Shown in pieces: positions 1-6,586 of a DNA stretch of 10,000 bases (positions are counted from its first letter, which is position 1; every line of letters begins with the position of its first letter). Below the pieces are notes generated by a model, which saw only the letters and a program-made list of their open reading frames with translations, ran no database searches and was not told the origin of the DNA. The position numbers and the translations under genes were made by a program. Origin of the DNA: Kiritimatiellota bacterium (GTDB lineage Bacteria > Verrucomicrobiota > Kiritimatiellia > JAAZAB01); contig VSJD01000158.1 of assembly GCA_008636095.1 (NCBI GenBank), positions 1 through 10,000 on the forward strand, in the 5' to 3' direction.

Positions 1-275
1 GGCCGGTAACCATTGCCAGGTTGGGATATAGTGGCGATAATTATTTTCTTCATATGATGACCGGCACTGCCAAAACTCCGCTGAAGTGGGAAGAAGCCGG
101 CTGGGCGCCGCCCGCACCCCAGCTCCCCAGCCTGGAAATTGACTTTGATTCTGATCCGGATAGCTTCATTCAAAATGTTCTTGGACAACATTACATCCTT
201 GCTTACGGCGATCAGCGCGGGGTGTATCGGGACTTGTGCGCGCTCCTGGATATCAAACTGATTGGGGCGGGTTAA
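1..275 (+). CDS. L-fucose isomerase-like protein, C-terminal fragment (5' end outside window)
   Basis: The reading frame is open from base 3 to the TAA at 273-275, so this is the C-terminal ~90 residues of a gene that begins upstream of the window. The visible tail resembles the C-terminal domain of the L-fucose/L-arabinose isomerase superfamily: an 'ARLGYSGDNYFLHMMTG' strand region, a Trp/Pro-rich loop, then 'FIQNVLGQHYILAYGD' followed by 'LCALLDIKLI'. In this family the segment resembling HxxLxYGD carries a metal- or substrate-binding His. Such enzymes interconvert an aldose and a ketose in the cytoplasm using a divalent metal. The gene lies 27 bases before the UroD-like gene and probably shares its transcript. 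The catalytic Glu/Asp residues of the family would lie in the missing part, so activity and sugar specificity cannot be judged. A TTG at 21 could be read as a start, but the frame continues upstream with family-like sequence. Confidence 0.72.
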   Translation, partial: PVTIARLGYSGDNYFLHMMTGTAKTPLKWEEAGWAPPAPQLPSLEIDFDSDPDSFIQNVLGQHYILAYGDQRGVYRDLCALLDIKLIGAG

Positions 276-285
276 TCGCAAGCAA

Positions 286-291
286 AAGGAG
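286..291 (+). promoter_or_regulatory. Shine-Dalgarno site (AAGGAG) for the UroD-like gene
   Basis: AAGGAG lies 11 bases before the ATG at 303, in the 27-base gap after the upstream stop codon. It supports the start at 303. Confidence 0.7.
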
Positions 292-302
292 ATAAGCCTG
301 TT

Positions 303-1367
303 ATGGAACTGGAATTCAAAAAAGACTTCGATGAGGCGAGAAAAAACTGGGGTTTATTCTGGAAAGGCAAACTTAACCGTCCGATAATTCTGGCAATAAT
401 ACCCAAGCCCGGAAAAGACCCGGTCAGTCCCCCTAAGTTTGGCGAAGCGTTATACCGCAATCACGAAGACGTGGTGGACCAGGCATTGCGGTGGGCGGAA
501 AGCCATGAATTTCTTTGCGACATGGTTCCGGGTTTTACGCCTTCCTTGATGGTTAGTTTTTTCCCCGCCATCCTTGGTGCTGAAGTAATAGAAATTCATG
601 AAGCGTGGGGGGTGGACACGGCGGTCAGTCCCTTTGTCAAGGACCTTGGCAATGTAAATCTGAAATTCCGACGCGATTCCAAATGGTGGGAGCAATGGGT
701 CGCCCTTTGTGAATGCTTTAAGCGCAAGTGCGCGGGCCGGATTGTCTTTGGCGAAGCTTCGCTGGGGTATAATCTTGACACACTCGGCGCGATAAGAGGA
801 ACCACCGAACTGATGATGGATTTTTATGACAACCCCGAAGGAGTCCATAATGCGATGCGCCAGATTCTTGGAGCATACAATGAGGTAATAGACGAATATA
901 TACGGATTTTTGAATTTGAAAAGTATGGAGGGGTGACAAGGCACGGGTTCTATGCCGATGGATTAGTCGGCGTTCCGCAATGTGATTTCGGGTTCAGCAT
1001 CGGCAAGGAGCATTTTGATGAATTTGCCCTGCCTTACCTTAAAAAAGAGATAGAACGTCTGGATGCCGTGGAATATCACCTGGACGGTCCCGGAAATATT
1101 ATCCACGCGGAATCAATATGCTCCATAGATAAAATCGGAGTCGTCCAATGGGTGGCGGGTGCCGGTAACGAAAAAAAAGACTGGACCTGGCTTTATGAAA
1201 AGATCAACGCGCTGGGAAAAGGTTTGTGGCTCGGGGCGGCATCGCCCGAGGAGGCTGTAAGCCTGTGGAAAAAATACGCCAATTCGGGCAGAATGATATT
1301 AGGCGTGCACGCTGAAACTCGCGACGACGCTTTGCGTTACCTGGATGCTTTTGAAGCAATACGATAA
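303..1367 (+). CDS. Uroporphyrinogen decarboxylase (UroD)-fold family protein of unknown substrate
   Basis: This is a 354-residue soluble protein without a signal peptide or membrane segment. It resembles the diverse UroD/MtaA/CmuA-like superfamily (TIM-barrel proteins that include heme-synthesis decarboxylase and corrinoid methyltransferases). Supporting segments are 'LDTLGAIRGTTELMMDFYDNPE' in part (residues ~158-179), 'CDFGFSI..EHFDEFALPYLKK' (~227-248), 'YHLDGPGNIIH' (258-268) and 'VQWVAGAG' (281-288). Length is typical for UroD-like proteins. It is unlikely to be HemE itself: the N-terminal Arg-rich signature of HemE is not visible and the neighbours are sugar isomerases and kinases. A Cys at 227 and His at 259/268 are candidate ligands or active-site residues (inference). 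Distant UroD-like proteins often occur in carbohydrate or C1 gene clusters, where their role is unresolved. It starts 27 bases after the upstream gene and ends 16 bases before the next, so it is probably co-transcribed. Confidence 0.75.
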   Translation: MELEFKKDFDEARKNWGLFWKGKLNRPIILAIIPKPGKDPVSPPKFGEALYRNHEDVVDQALRWAESHEFLCDMVPGFTPSLMVSFFPAILGAEVIEIHEAWGVDTAVSPFVKDLGNVNLKFRRDSKWWEQWVALCECFKRKCAGRIVFGEASLGYNLDTLGAIRGTTELMMDFYDNPEGVHNAMRQILGAYNEVIDEYIRIFEFEKYGGVTRHGFYADGLVGVPQCDFGFSIGKEHFDEFALPYLKKEIERLDAVEYHLDGPGNIIHAESICSIDKIGVVQWVAGAGNEKKDWTWLYEKINALGKGLWLGAASPEEAVSLWKKYANSGRMILGVHAETRDDALRYLDAFEAIR

Positions 1368-1368
1368 A

Positions 1369-1374
1369 GAAAGG
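1369..1374 (+). promoter_or_regulatory. Shine-Dalgarno site (GAAAGG) that selects the start at 1384
   Basis: GAAAGG lies 9 bases before the ATG at 1384. An in-frame ATG at 1345 would overlap the preceding gene by 23 bases, has no purine-rich site close upstream and would add 13 non-conserved residues, so 1384 is preferred. Confidence 0.65.
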
Positions 1375-1383
1375 CCGGATTTC

Positions 1384-2778
1384 ATGAAACTCGCAAAAAT
1401 CGGATTGTTGCCGTTATACCTGGAACTGTATGACAAGATTTCCAAGCCCGGCCGTCGGAAGCCGCTTGAAGATTTTTACGATACCATTGCCGGCGTTCTG
1501 GCCCGGAAGGGAATAGAAGTTGTCAGGGCGCCGGTTTGCCGCCTTAAACCGGAATTTGCCGCGGCCGTAAAAAAGTTTGAAAAGGCAAACGTGGATGCGA
1601 TTGTCACTTTGCATCTGGCATATTCGCCTTCCTTGGAATCGGCGGAAGTGTTGGCGCGGACACGATTGCCGATAATTGTCCTGGATACAACCCCGGATTA
1701 TGATTTCGGTCCGTCCCAATCGTCGGACCGGATCATGTTCAACCACGGCATCCATGGCGTGCAGGATATGTGTAATCTGCTGATTCGCAACGCCAAACCG
1801 TTTGTAATTGAGGCCGGCCATTGGCAGCATTCCAATGTCCTGGATCGGGTCGTTGGTGGAATTCGTTCGGCGCGGATAGCTTCGGCTTTGCAACACAGCC
1901 GGGTTGGACAAATCGGCCAGGCTTTTGCCGGCATGGGTGATTTCTCCGTGCCGGTGGACGTATTGAAAAGAAAACTTGGAATCCAGACCGTGCCTTGCGA
2001 TTGCCGATACTTAAGCCGAATATGCAAATCTATCCCCGAACGGGACGTTGCCGCGGAAATAAAAAACAATGAACGGCAATTTACAATCCAGCCGGGAATT
2101 AAAAAAGCGCATCAGCGCTCGGCACGGATCGGGTTGGCAGTGCGCCGGTGGGTGGAGCAGGAAAAACTAACAGCCTTTACGGTTAATTTTCTGGATGTAA
2201 CGCGTAAGACCGGCCTGCCTACGGTGCCGTTCCTGGAGGCCAGTTTGGGTATGGCCCGCGGCATCGGTTATGCGGGGGAAGGTGACGTTATGACGGCGGC
2301 ACTGGTCGGAGCGTTGGCGTCTGTATTCCCCAAAACAACATTTGCCGAGATGTTCTGTCCGGATTGGAAAGGGCAAACAATTTTTCTCAGTCATATGGGC
2401 GAGGTGAATTCGAGCCTGTTGGCGGGCAAGCCTGCTTTGATGGAGTATCCATTCATTTTCGGGGATGTGGAAAATCCGGTCAAACCGGTCGGATGTCTGC
2501 GCGGAGGAAAAGCCGTTTTTGTTAATCTATCGCCATTGGCAGAGGATCGTTTCAGGTTGATTCTGGCTCCGGTTGCCATGAAGGCGGCAAAAGGAAAGGA
2601 CCGATTTTCAGATTCAGTCAGGGGGTGGATGAAACCGGTCCTGCAAATATCCGATTTTCTGGAAACTTACAGCCGCGCGGGCGGAACTCATCACGCGGCT
2701 TTAGTTTATGATGCTGACATGAATATCCTATCCGGATTTGGAGATTTAATGGGATGGGAAACGGTGGTGATCCAATAA
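1384..2778 (+). CDS. L-arabinose isomerase-like protein (AraA/FucI superfamily)
   Basis: A 464-residue cytoplasmic protein of the AraA-like isomerase superfamily, near the usual ~500-residue length. The four positions that bind metal and act in AraA can be matched by motif: Glu299 in 'YAGEGD' (296-301), Glu322 in 'TTFAEMF' (318-324), His337 in 'LSHMGEV' (335-341) and His436/His437 in 'AGGTHH' (432-437). The N-terminal part (1-200) has the alternating alpha/beta layout of the family, with 'VDAIVTLHLAYSPSLES' at ~70-86. It should therefore be a functional metal-dependent aldose-ketose isomerase. The sugar cannot be named, because many AraA-like proteins in sugar clusters act on other pentoses or deoxyhexoses. 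An FGGY kinase and a PfkB kinase follow, which fits isomerisation followed by phosphorylation. The gap to the preceding gene is 16 bases. The following gap is 126 bases and holds a repeat element. Confidence 0.82.
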   Translation: MKLAKIGLLPLYLELYDKISKPGRRKPLEDFYDTIAGVLARKGIEVVRAPVCRLKPEFAAAVKKFEKANVDAIVTLHLAYSPSLESAEVLARTRLPIIVLDTTPDYDFGPSQSSDRIMFNHGIHGVQDMCNLLIRNAKPFVIEAGHWQHSNVLDRVVGGIRSARIASALQHSRVGQIGQAFAGMGDFSVPVDVLKRKLGIQTVPCDCRYLSRICKSIPERDVAAEIKNNERQFTIQPGIKKAHQRSARIGLAVRRWVEQEKLTAFTVNFLDVTRKTGLPTVPFLEASLGMARGIGYAGEGDVMTAALVGALASVFPKTTFAEMFCPDWKGQTIFLSHMGEVNSSLLAGKPALMEYPFIFGDVENPVKPVGCLRGGKAVFVNLSPLAEDRFRLILAPVAMKAAKGKDRFSDSVRGWMKPVLQISDFLETYSRAGGTHHAALVYDADMNILSGFGDLMGWETVVIQ

Positions 2779-2904
2779 CATCCAAACCAAGCAAACGCCG
2801 AACATCCAACATCGAACGCTGAACATCGAAAGAAAACATTTCAGACACTTCAGCGTTGGGCGTTCGATCTTGGATGTTTTCTTCAGATTTCTTCATCTCA
2901 TGCC
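2779..2904. repeat. Intergenic inverted-repeat element of CCAACATCGAAC type
   Basis: This spacer interrupts an otherwise tight operon. It is built of iterated AACATC / CCAACATCGAAC words (2778-2830) followed by a reverse-complementary copy (2849-2878). Left arm 2801-2823 pairs with right arm 2849-2878 with one mismatch and one 7-base insertion (GGGCGTT, about 2858-2864) in the right arm; the loop is 2824-2848. No T-run follows the stem, so it is not a classical intrinsic terminator. Similar degenerate repeats are, to my recollection, scattered in large numbers in some PVC-type genomes, where they produce spurious 'SMLDVR'-like translations; the - strand here reads that way. It could fold in mRNA between the isomerase and kinase cistrons. 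Copy number must be tested genome-wide. Confidence 0.72.
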
Positions 2905-4368
2905 ATGAAAATAAAAAATGCATATCTTGGTCTTGATATTGGCGGCACCGGCGTGAAAGCTGGCGTGTTCAGCCGGGATGGAAAAATGCTTGCTTTCGTC
3001 CGGCGTTCGTTTCAGCCGACCGTTTCCGTGGACGGGCATGTTGATATTTCGATTGATGTTATTTATGAATCCGCCCGCAAAACCGTTCGTGAGGCCGTTA
3101 AAAAAAGCGGGGCAAAAATACTGGCCATGGCGGTTTCATCGCAGGGGGAAACATTTGTTACCCTGGATGCGAATGACCGTCCTCTGCATGACGCCATCAT
3201 GTGGTATGACAGCCGGGCAGGCAGGCAGGCAGGAGAATTATGCGCTACCGTGCAATCGGCCGTCGGCCGGAAACCTTCCATTGACGCGATTATGACGGTC
3301 TCTAAAATCAAATGGTTGCATGAAAATCGACCGGAATTAATGCGAAAAGCGCGGCGGTTTCTGCTTCTGCCGGATTATATTTCATACCGTCTGACCGGCC
3401 TGGCAGCGATTGACACTAATACCGCATCATCCACCGGTCTGTTGACGCCGGATGAGGATAAATATGATCCGGCCATTCTTAAGGCCGGCGGGATTGATTT
3501 GGCTCAGCTCTCAACAATTCTTATTCCCGGAACGCCAATCGGAAAAATATTAAAACCGGCGGCGGAAGAGTGGGGGCTTTCTACGAAAACACTTATGGTG
3601 GCCGGAACAAATGACCAATATGCCGGGGCGCTCGGTGCCGGAAACTGCCGCCCCGGCATCTTATCCGAAACAAGCGGAACCTGCCTGGCGCTGGTTACTT
3701 TGACCAGGAAACGGCCGCGTGGTTTGCCGGCGGGATTATTAAGCGGTAAATTTCCGCTTCCGTCTCACTGGTTTGTTCTGGCTTATTCCAAAACAGCCGG
3801 CCTTGTCCTTGACTGGTTCCGGAAGGAATGCGCGGGTGGCGCGAGCTTTGATGCCTTGAATGCGGAGGCGCGCACCGTGCCGATCGGATGCCGGGGGATA
3901 AGCATGGTGCCGCATTTCGACGGTATGATCTCGCCGCACCCGGACCCGGCCATGCGCGGGCGCTTCTGTAATCTGACGCTTCAGCACACGCGCGCCGACC
4001 TATACCGCTCCATCCTGGAAGCCCTGGCGTTCAGTCTGAGAGAAAACATGGAATGGATGCGCCAAAACGGACTTACCATTGAAACGATCAGGTGCATTGG
4101 CGGCGGGGCCAAAAACGAATTCTGGCTGCAAATGAAGGCGGATGTTACCGGCCAACCCGTGGAGCAGCCCGCCGTCACTGAGTCGGCCGTGCTGGGCGCC
4201 GCCATGCTGGCCGCTCGGGGCGCCGGCGCCTTCCCGTCGCTGGCGGAAACGAGCGCCGCATGGTATCGTGCCGGTCGCGTATTTGTCTGCGATAAGCAAG
4301 CCCATCAAGCCTATGACGAGCCCTACCGCCGGTATCAGACGTTGGTGACCAAACAGGTCGGGTGGTGA
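2905..4368 (+). CDS. FGGY-family carbohydrate kinase (xylulokinase-like)
   Basis: A 487-residue cytoplasmic sugar kinase that transfers the ATP gamma-phosphate to a sugar hydroxyl, most likely the ketose made by the upstream isomerase. The N-terminal phosphate-binding segment 'YLGLDIGGTGVKAGVF' is at residues 7-22. 'IMWYDSRA' (98-105) matches the FGGY substrate-binding region, and 'AGTNDQYAGALGAG' (233-246) carries Asp237, the probable catalytic base. The second FGGY domain has 'SETSGTC' (254-260) and 'CIGGGAKNEFWLQMKADVTG' (397-416), followed by 'ESAVLGAAMLA'. Length and motif order are normal for xylulokinase/glycerol kinase relatives, closest by eye to xylulokinase. The ATG at 2905 sits directly before the conserved segment, but no clear Shine-Dalgarno site precedes it; the repeat element ends 26 bases upstream. 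The stop is 10 bases before the PfkB gene. A GGCA tetranucleotide tract lies inside the gene at 3216-3233. Confidence 0.85.
   Translation: MKIKNAYLGLDIGGTGVKAGVFSRDGKMLAFVRRSFQPTVSVDGHVDISIDVIYESARKTVREAVKKSGAKILAMAVSSQGETFVTLDANDRPLHDAIMWYDSRAGRQAGELCATVQSAVGRKPSIDAIMTVSKIKWLHENRPELMRKARRFLLLPDYISYRLTGLAAIDTNTASSTGLLTPDEDKYDPAILKAGGIDLAQLSTILIPGTPIGKILKPAAEEWGLSTKTLMVAGTNDQYAGALGAGNCRPGILSETSGTCLALVTLTRKRPRGLPAGLLSGKFPLPSHWFVLAYSKTAGLVLDWFRKECAGGASFDALNAEARTVPIGCRGISMVPHFDGMISPHPDPAMRGRFCNLTLQHTRADLYRSILEALAFSLRENMEWMRQNGLTIETIRCIGGGAKNEFWLQMKADVTGQPVEQPAVTESAVLGAAMLAARGAGAFPSLAETSAAWYRAGRVFVCDKQAHQAYDEPYRRYQTLVTKQVGW
3216..3233 (+). repeat. (GGCA) tetranucleotide tract, 4.5 copies, inside the FGGY kinase gene
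   Basis: GGCAGGCAGGCAGGCAGG encodes part of the Arg-Ala-Gly-Arg-Gln-Ala-Gly stretch around residues 104-110. The unit is not a multiple of three, so gain or loss of one copy would shift the frame. It is short and may be chance. Confidence 0.6.
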
Positions 4369-4378
4369 TTATCTGATT

Positions 4379-5281
4379 ATGAAATCAAAGCAGATCAAGC
4401 TCCTGTCGTTTGGCGAGGTGTTATGGGACATCATTGACGATCAGGCGTATATTGGCGGAGCTCCTTTCAACCTTGCGGCGCATGCATCGCAATGTGGCCT
4501 GGATGCTTATCTGCTTACCTGCGTGGGTGCGGATGACTTAGGTCGGCGCGCACTGGCGGAAATCGACCGGATGAATGTGCATCGGCAATATGTTCAAACC
4601 GATCGTCAGCATCCAACCAGTACGGTTACGGTGAGATTGTCGGCTAAAGGGCAGCCGGCGTATGTCATTCACAAGAACGCAGCCTGGGATTTCGTTGATG
4701 TGCGCAAGGATATGATGGCCGGCCTGGTTGCCGAAAACTTCAATGTCGTATGCTTTGGTTCATTGGCACAGCGCGAAGCGCTTTCGCGGGCCAGCCTAAT
4801 GAGTGTTCTGGAAGCATTGAAAGGGGTGCCGACATTCTTCGATGTGAACTTGCGCCAGAACTACTATTCGCGTGAACTGCTGACGGCCAGCCTGCAGCGG
4901 GCCACTGTTTTGAAGCTTAACGACAGCGAGGTTAAGATCATCGCTGATTTGCTCTTTGGCCGGAATATGACCGCAACGGAGTTTGCACGGGCTATACAGG
5001 GCAAGTTTCCGGTTCGCGTGATATTGATAACCATGGGGGCGAAAGGATGTGCGCTAACCGAAGGCGGGTCCGTCGAAATATGTCCGGTTCGCCAGGTCGC
5101 AGTTGTTGACACGGTTGGCGCCGGGGATGCTTTTTCCGCAGCTTTTCTGGCCGGCTGGTTGCGTGGCAAAACGGCAATTGAAGCAGCCACCATGGGGAAT
5201 TTGCTGGGGGCTTTTGTGGCTTCCCGACGCGGCGCCATTCCGGATTATGACAACGAAATCCGCCGTTGGCTGGGTTTATAG
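4379..5281 (+). CDS. PfkB-family carbohydrate kinase (fructokinase-like)
   Basis: A 300-residue ribokinase/PfkB-fold kinase, a typical length for fructokinases. The N-terminal substrate-binding region reads 'FGEVLWDII..IGGAPFNLAAHASQCG' (residues 11-40), which matches PfkB signature 1 with its GG pair (26-27). 'FFDVNLRQNYYS' (153-164) and 'KLNDSEVK' (179-186) follow. Signature 2, 'DTVGAGDAFSAAFLAGWL' (244-261), contains the anion hole and the catalytic base Asp250. 'GEVLWD' and 'GGAPFN' are seen in bacterial fructokinases, so a ketohexose such as fructose is a reasonable but unproven substrate. The gene starts 10 bases after the FGGY kinase stop; no strong ribosome site is visible, and translation may be coupled. 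It is the last gene of the + strand sugar cluster, followed 14 bases later by a perfect palindrome. A second kinase of a different fold in the same cluster suggests two substrates or two consecutive steps. Confidence 0.86.
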   Translation: MKSKQIKLLSFGEVLWDIIDDQAYIGGAPFNLAAHASQCGLDAYLLTCVGADDLGRRALAEIDRMNVHRQYVQTDRQHPTSTVTVRLSAKGQPAYVIHKNAAWDFVDVRKDMMAGLVAENFNVVCFGSLAQREALSRASLMSVLEALKGVPTFFDVNLRQNYYSRELLTASLQRATVLKLNDSEVKIIADLLFGRNMTATEFARAIQGKFPVRVILITMGAKGCALTEGGSVEICPVRQVAVVDTVGAGDAFSAAFLAGWLRGKTAIEAATMGNLLGAFVASRRGAIPDYDNEIRRWLGL

Positions 5282-5295
5282 CGGCAGTATGATTT

Positions 5296-5331
5296 TGACA
5301 TTCCAACATTCTGCAGAATGTTGGAATGTCA
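5296..5331. repeat. Perfect 36-bp palindrome between convergent genes
   Basis: Every base from 5296 to 5313 pairs with its counterpart from 5331 back to 5314 (18-base arms, no loop, centre CTGCAG). It is composed of ATTCCAACATTC and its complement. It lies 14 bases after the PfkB stop and 56 bases beyond the Top6A stop, where a bidirectional terminator might sit, but neither side has a proper T-run (TTT on the + side, AAAATC read outward on the other). It may therefore be a dispersed palindromic repeat, a protein-binding site, or an RNA 3'-end stabiliser. The CCAACAT word is shared with the element at 2779-2904. Confidence 0.9.
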
Positions 5332-5387
5332 TTTCAGTACGGGGGGCGGACGGAGAGCGGATTGTCGTCGGTCAAAAAAAACAGACC
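5332..5387. other. Short spacer with G6 and A8 tracts
   Basis: The stretch between the palindrome and the Top6A stop holds a G6 run (5341-5346) and an A8 run (5374-5381). Read on the - strand, the latter is a T8 run just after the Top6A stop, with only weak stem potential before it. No gene is seen. Confidence 0.5.
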
Positions 5388-6539
5388 CTACGGCAGGAAG
5401 GCGCCTTTCTTCAACTTGGCGGGCAGGTATTTTTCCAACACGTAATTCAGCCCGTGCTTGGCAAAGGCCTGTTGTTCGATACGCACCCCCATGGTCAGCA
5501 TCTGGTTGAGCGCCGCCTGCCATTCCTTGAAGTGTTTGATGAAGGGATCGTTTTTCAGCGCGTCCTTGGCGCGCTTGACGTCATTTTCCTCCAGCGGGTG
5601 GGTGGCGTCTTCGAGGTCGTAGTCCAGGATGTCCTGCGGCGTCACGCCCAGGTAATGGACGCGCGGCACGCAGAAGAACTGATTGATATGCGCCGCCTGG
5701 CCGGAGCCGACTTTCAGCGTCCGGTAGATGTTGCAGTAACCATAGGGGTCGCCGTCGGTAAAGGCGAATACCGGCAGATCCTTGTCATCCGACAGGCGCC
5801 GGATGAAGCGCCGGCAGGCGCGCGTGGGCACGCCGCTCATGGAAACCAGGACGCAATTGGCGCTCTCGTAATAGCGGTGGTGGACGAGCCGCTGAAAAAG
5901 CGAGGCCGTTTCAATGGCCAGGATGAATTTGGCCTTCGATTCGAAACGCAGGTGCTCAACCTGCGAGGGAATACTCCACGCACCCGTGCCCAGCTTCTCG
6001 CAGTTAATGCGGATATCGCCGCCGGTACCGGGATCGCGGTCAATTACCGTGACCGGGCCGGTCACTTCGCCGCCGCGTTCCTCGGGGATATAGCCTAACT
6101 GTTCCCGGTTGATGCCCAGCATGGCTTCCATGTCGTCCAGCAGGGAATCGCTTTCGGGCTGTTCGTCGAACCGGCATTCGCCCCAGCTTTTGCTATTATA
6201 ATAAATCTCGCGCTTACCCGCGATATCGTCTTTATCCAGGAGATCCTTCTTGGTCGTGGCCATGAGCCGCATGGACTGGGCAAACGTTTTCACCGTGTTG
6301 TAGGAAAGCGTGCGCGTGGCCACCTTCTTGAGAATCTCGAAATGCCCCTTCTTGGGATCGTACTTGACGTTGCTCAGCGAGCGGACAGGAAACCGCATCG
6401 TGGGCCGCGCGTTCTTGCGGATGATGTCGGCATAAACATCCTGGGCAACGGCGACGATCTTTCCGGAGGCACATTTCCGGGTCACTGCCTCCGGAGCGGT
6501 CGGCTTGGTCTGCACCTGTTCATGTTTTGTTTTCGCCAT
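5388..6539 (-). CDS. top6A: DNA topoisomerase VI subunit A (Spo11-like)
   Basis: A 383-residue protein, close to archaeal Top6A length. With the B subunit it forms an A2B2 type IIB topoisomerase that makes transient double-strand breaks to relax and decatenate DNA. The winged-helix (5Y-CAP) domain contains 'GKREIYYNSKSW' (108-119); the second Tyr (Tyr114) aligns with the catalytic Tyr of Spo11/Top6A. The TOPRIM domain follows: 'FILAIETASLFQRL' (205-218) gives metal-binding Glu210, and 'FTDGDPYGYCNIY' (260-272) gives Asp262 and Asp264. 'SGVPTRACRRFIRRL' (235-249) is also family-like. The N-terminal ~25 residues are polar and probably flexible. The start at 6539 is supported by AAGGAAAG at 6543-6550. 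It is encoded 47 bases downstream of top6B in the archaeal order B-A, so the two are probably one transcript. All catalytic residues are present. It is convergent with the sugar operon. Confidence 0.95.
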   Translation of the reverse strand: MAKTKHEQVQTKPTAPEAVTRKCASGKIVAVAQDVYADIIRKNARPTMRFPVRSLSNVKYDPKKGHFEILKKVATRTLSYNTVKTFAQSMRLMATTKKDLLDKDDIAGKREIYYNSKSWGECRFDEQPESDSLLDDMEAMLGINREQLGYIPEERGGEVTGPVTVIDRDPGTGGDIRINCEKLGTGAWSIPSQVEHLRFESKAKFILAIETASLFQRLVHHRYYESANCVLVSMSGVPTRACRRFIRRLSDDKDLPVFAFTDGDPYGYCNIYRTLKVGSGQAAHINQFFCVPRVHYLGVTPQDILDYDLEDATHPLEENDVKRAKDALKNDPFIKHFKEWQAALNQMLTMGVRIEQQAFAKHGLNYVLEKYLPAKLKKGAFLP

Positions 6540-6586
6540 AATCTTTCCTTGCCTTCAGTCCACGGCCTACAGCCCACAGTCAGTCT
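6540..6586 (-). repeat. top6B-top6A spacer with GACTGTGGGCTGTAGGC-type repeat and top6A ribosome site
   Basis: Read on the - strand, bases 6583-6551 are a run of degenerate heptamer-like words (GACTGTG, GGCTGTA, GGCCGTG, GACTGAA, GGC). AAGGAAAG (6543-6550) follows immediately and serves as the Shine-Dalgarno site for top6A. A similar run (AGGCTATAGGTTGAAGGC) precedes lepB at 8906-8923. Such low-complexity spacers look like members of a dispersed family, which is inferred from two copies here. Confidence 0.5.

Noticed and set aside
450..944. Open frame of 164 codons on the - strand inside the UroD-like gene
   Set aside because: It is fully antisense to a gene with family motifs, and has no ribosome site or recognisable domain.
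1345..1383. Earlier ATG for the AraA-like gene
   Set aside because: It overlaps the preceding gene and lacks a ribosome site; 1384 has GAAAGG at good spacing and starts with a family-like N-terminus.
2779..2904. CRISPR-like array
   Set aside because: The repeated words are short, degenerate and contiguous without regular spacers; the structure is an inverted repeat.
2618..2923. Open frame on the - strand with an 'FDVQRSMLDVRR' type protein
   Set aside because: This is a translation of the intergenic repeat plus antisense of the isomerase 3' end; it is a known kind of spurious protein from such repeats.
5374..5381. T8 run (- strand) after top6A as an intrinsic terminator
   Set aside because: No convincing GC-rich stem lies directly before it.
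5103..6098. Open frame of 331 codons on the + strand across the pfkB end and top6A
   Set aside because: It runs antisense to top6A and through the palindrome. It has no family resemblance, while both overlapped genes have clear motifs.
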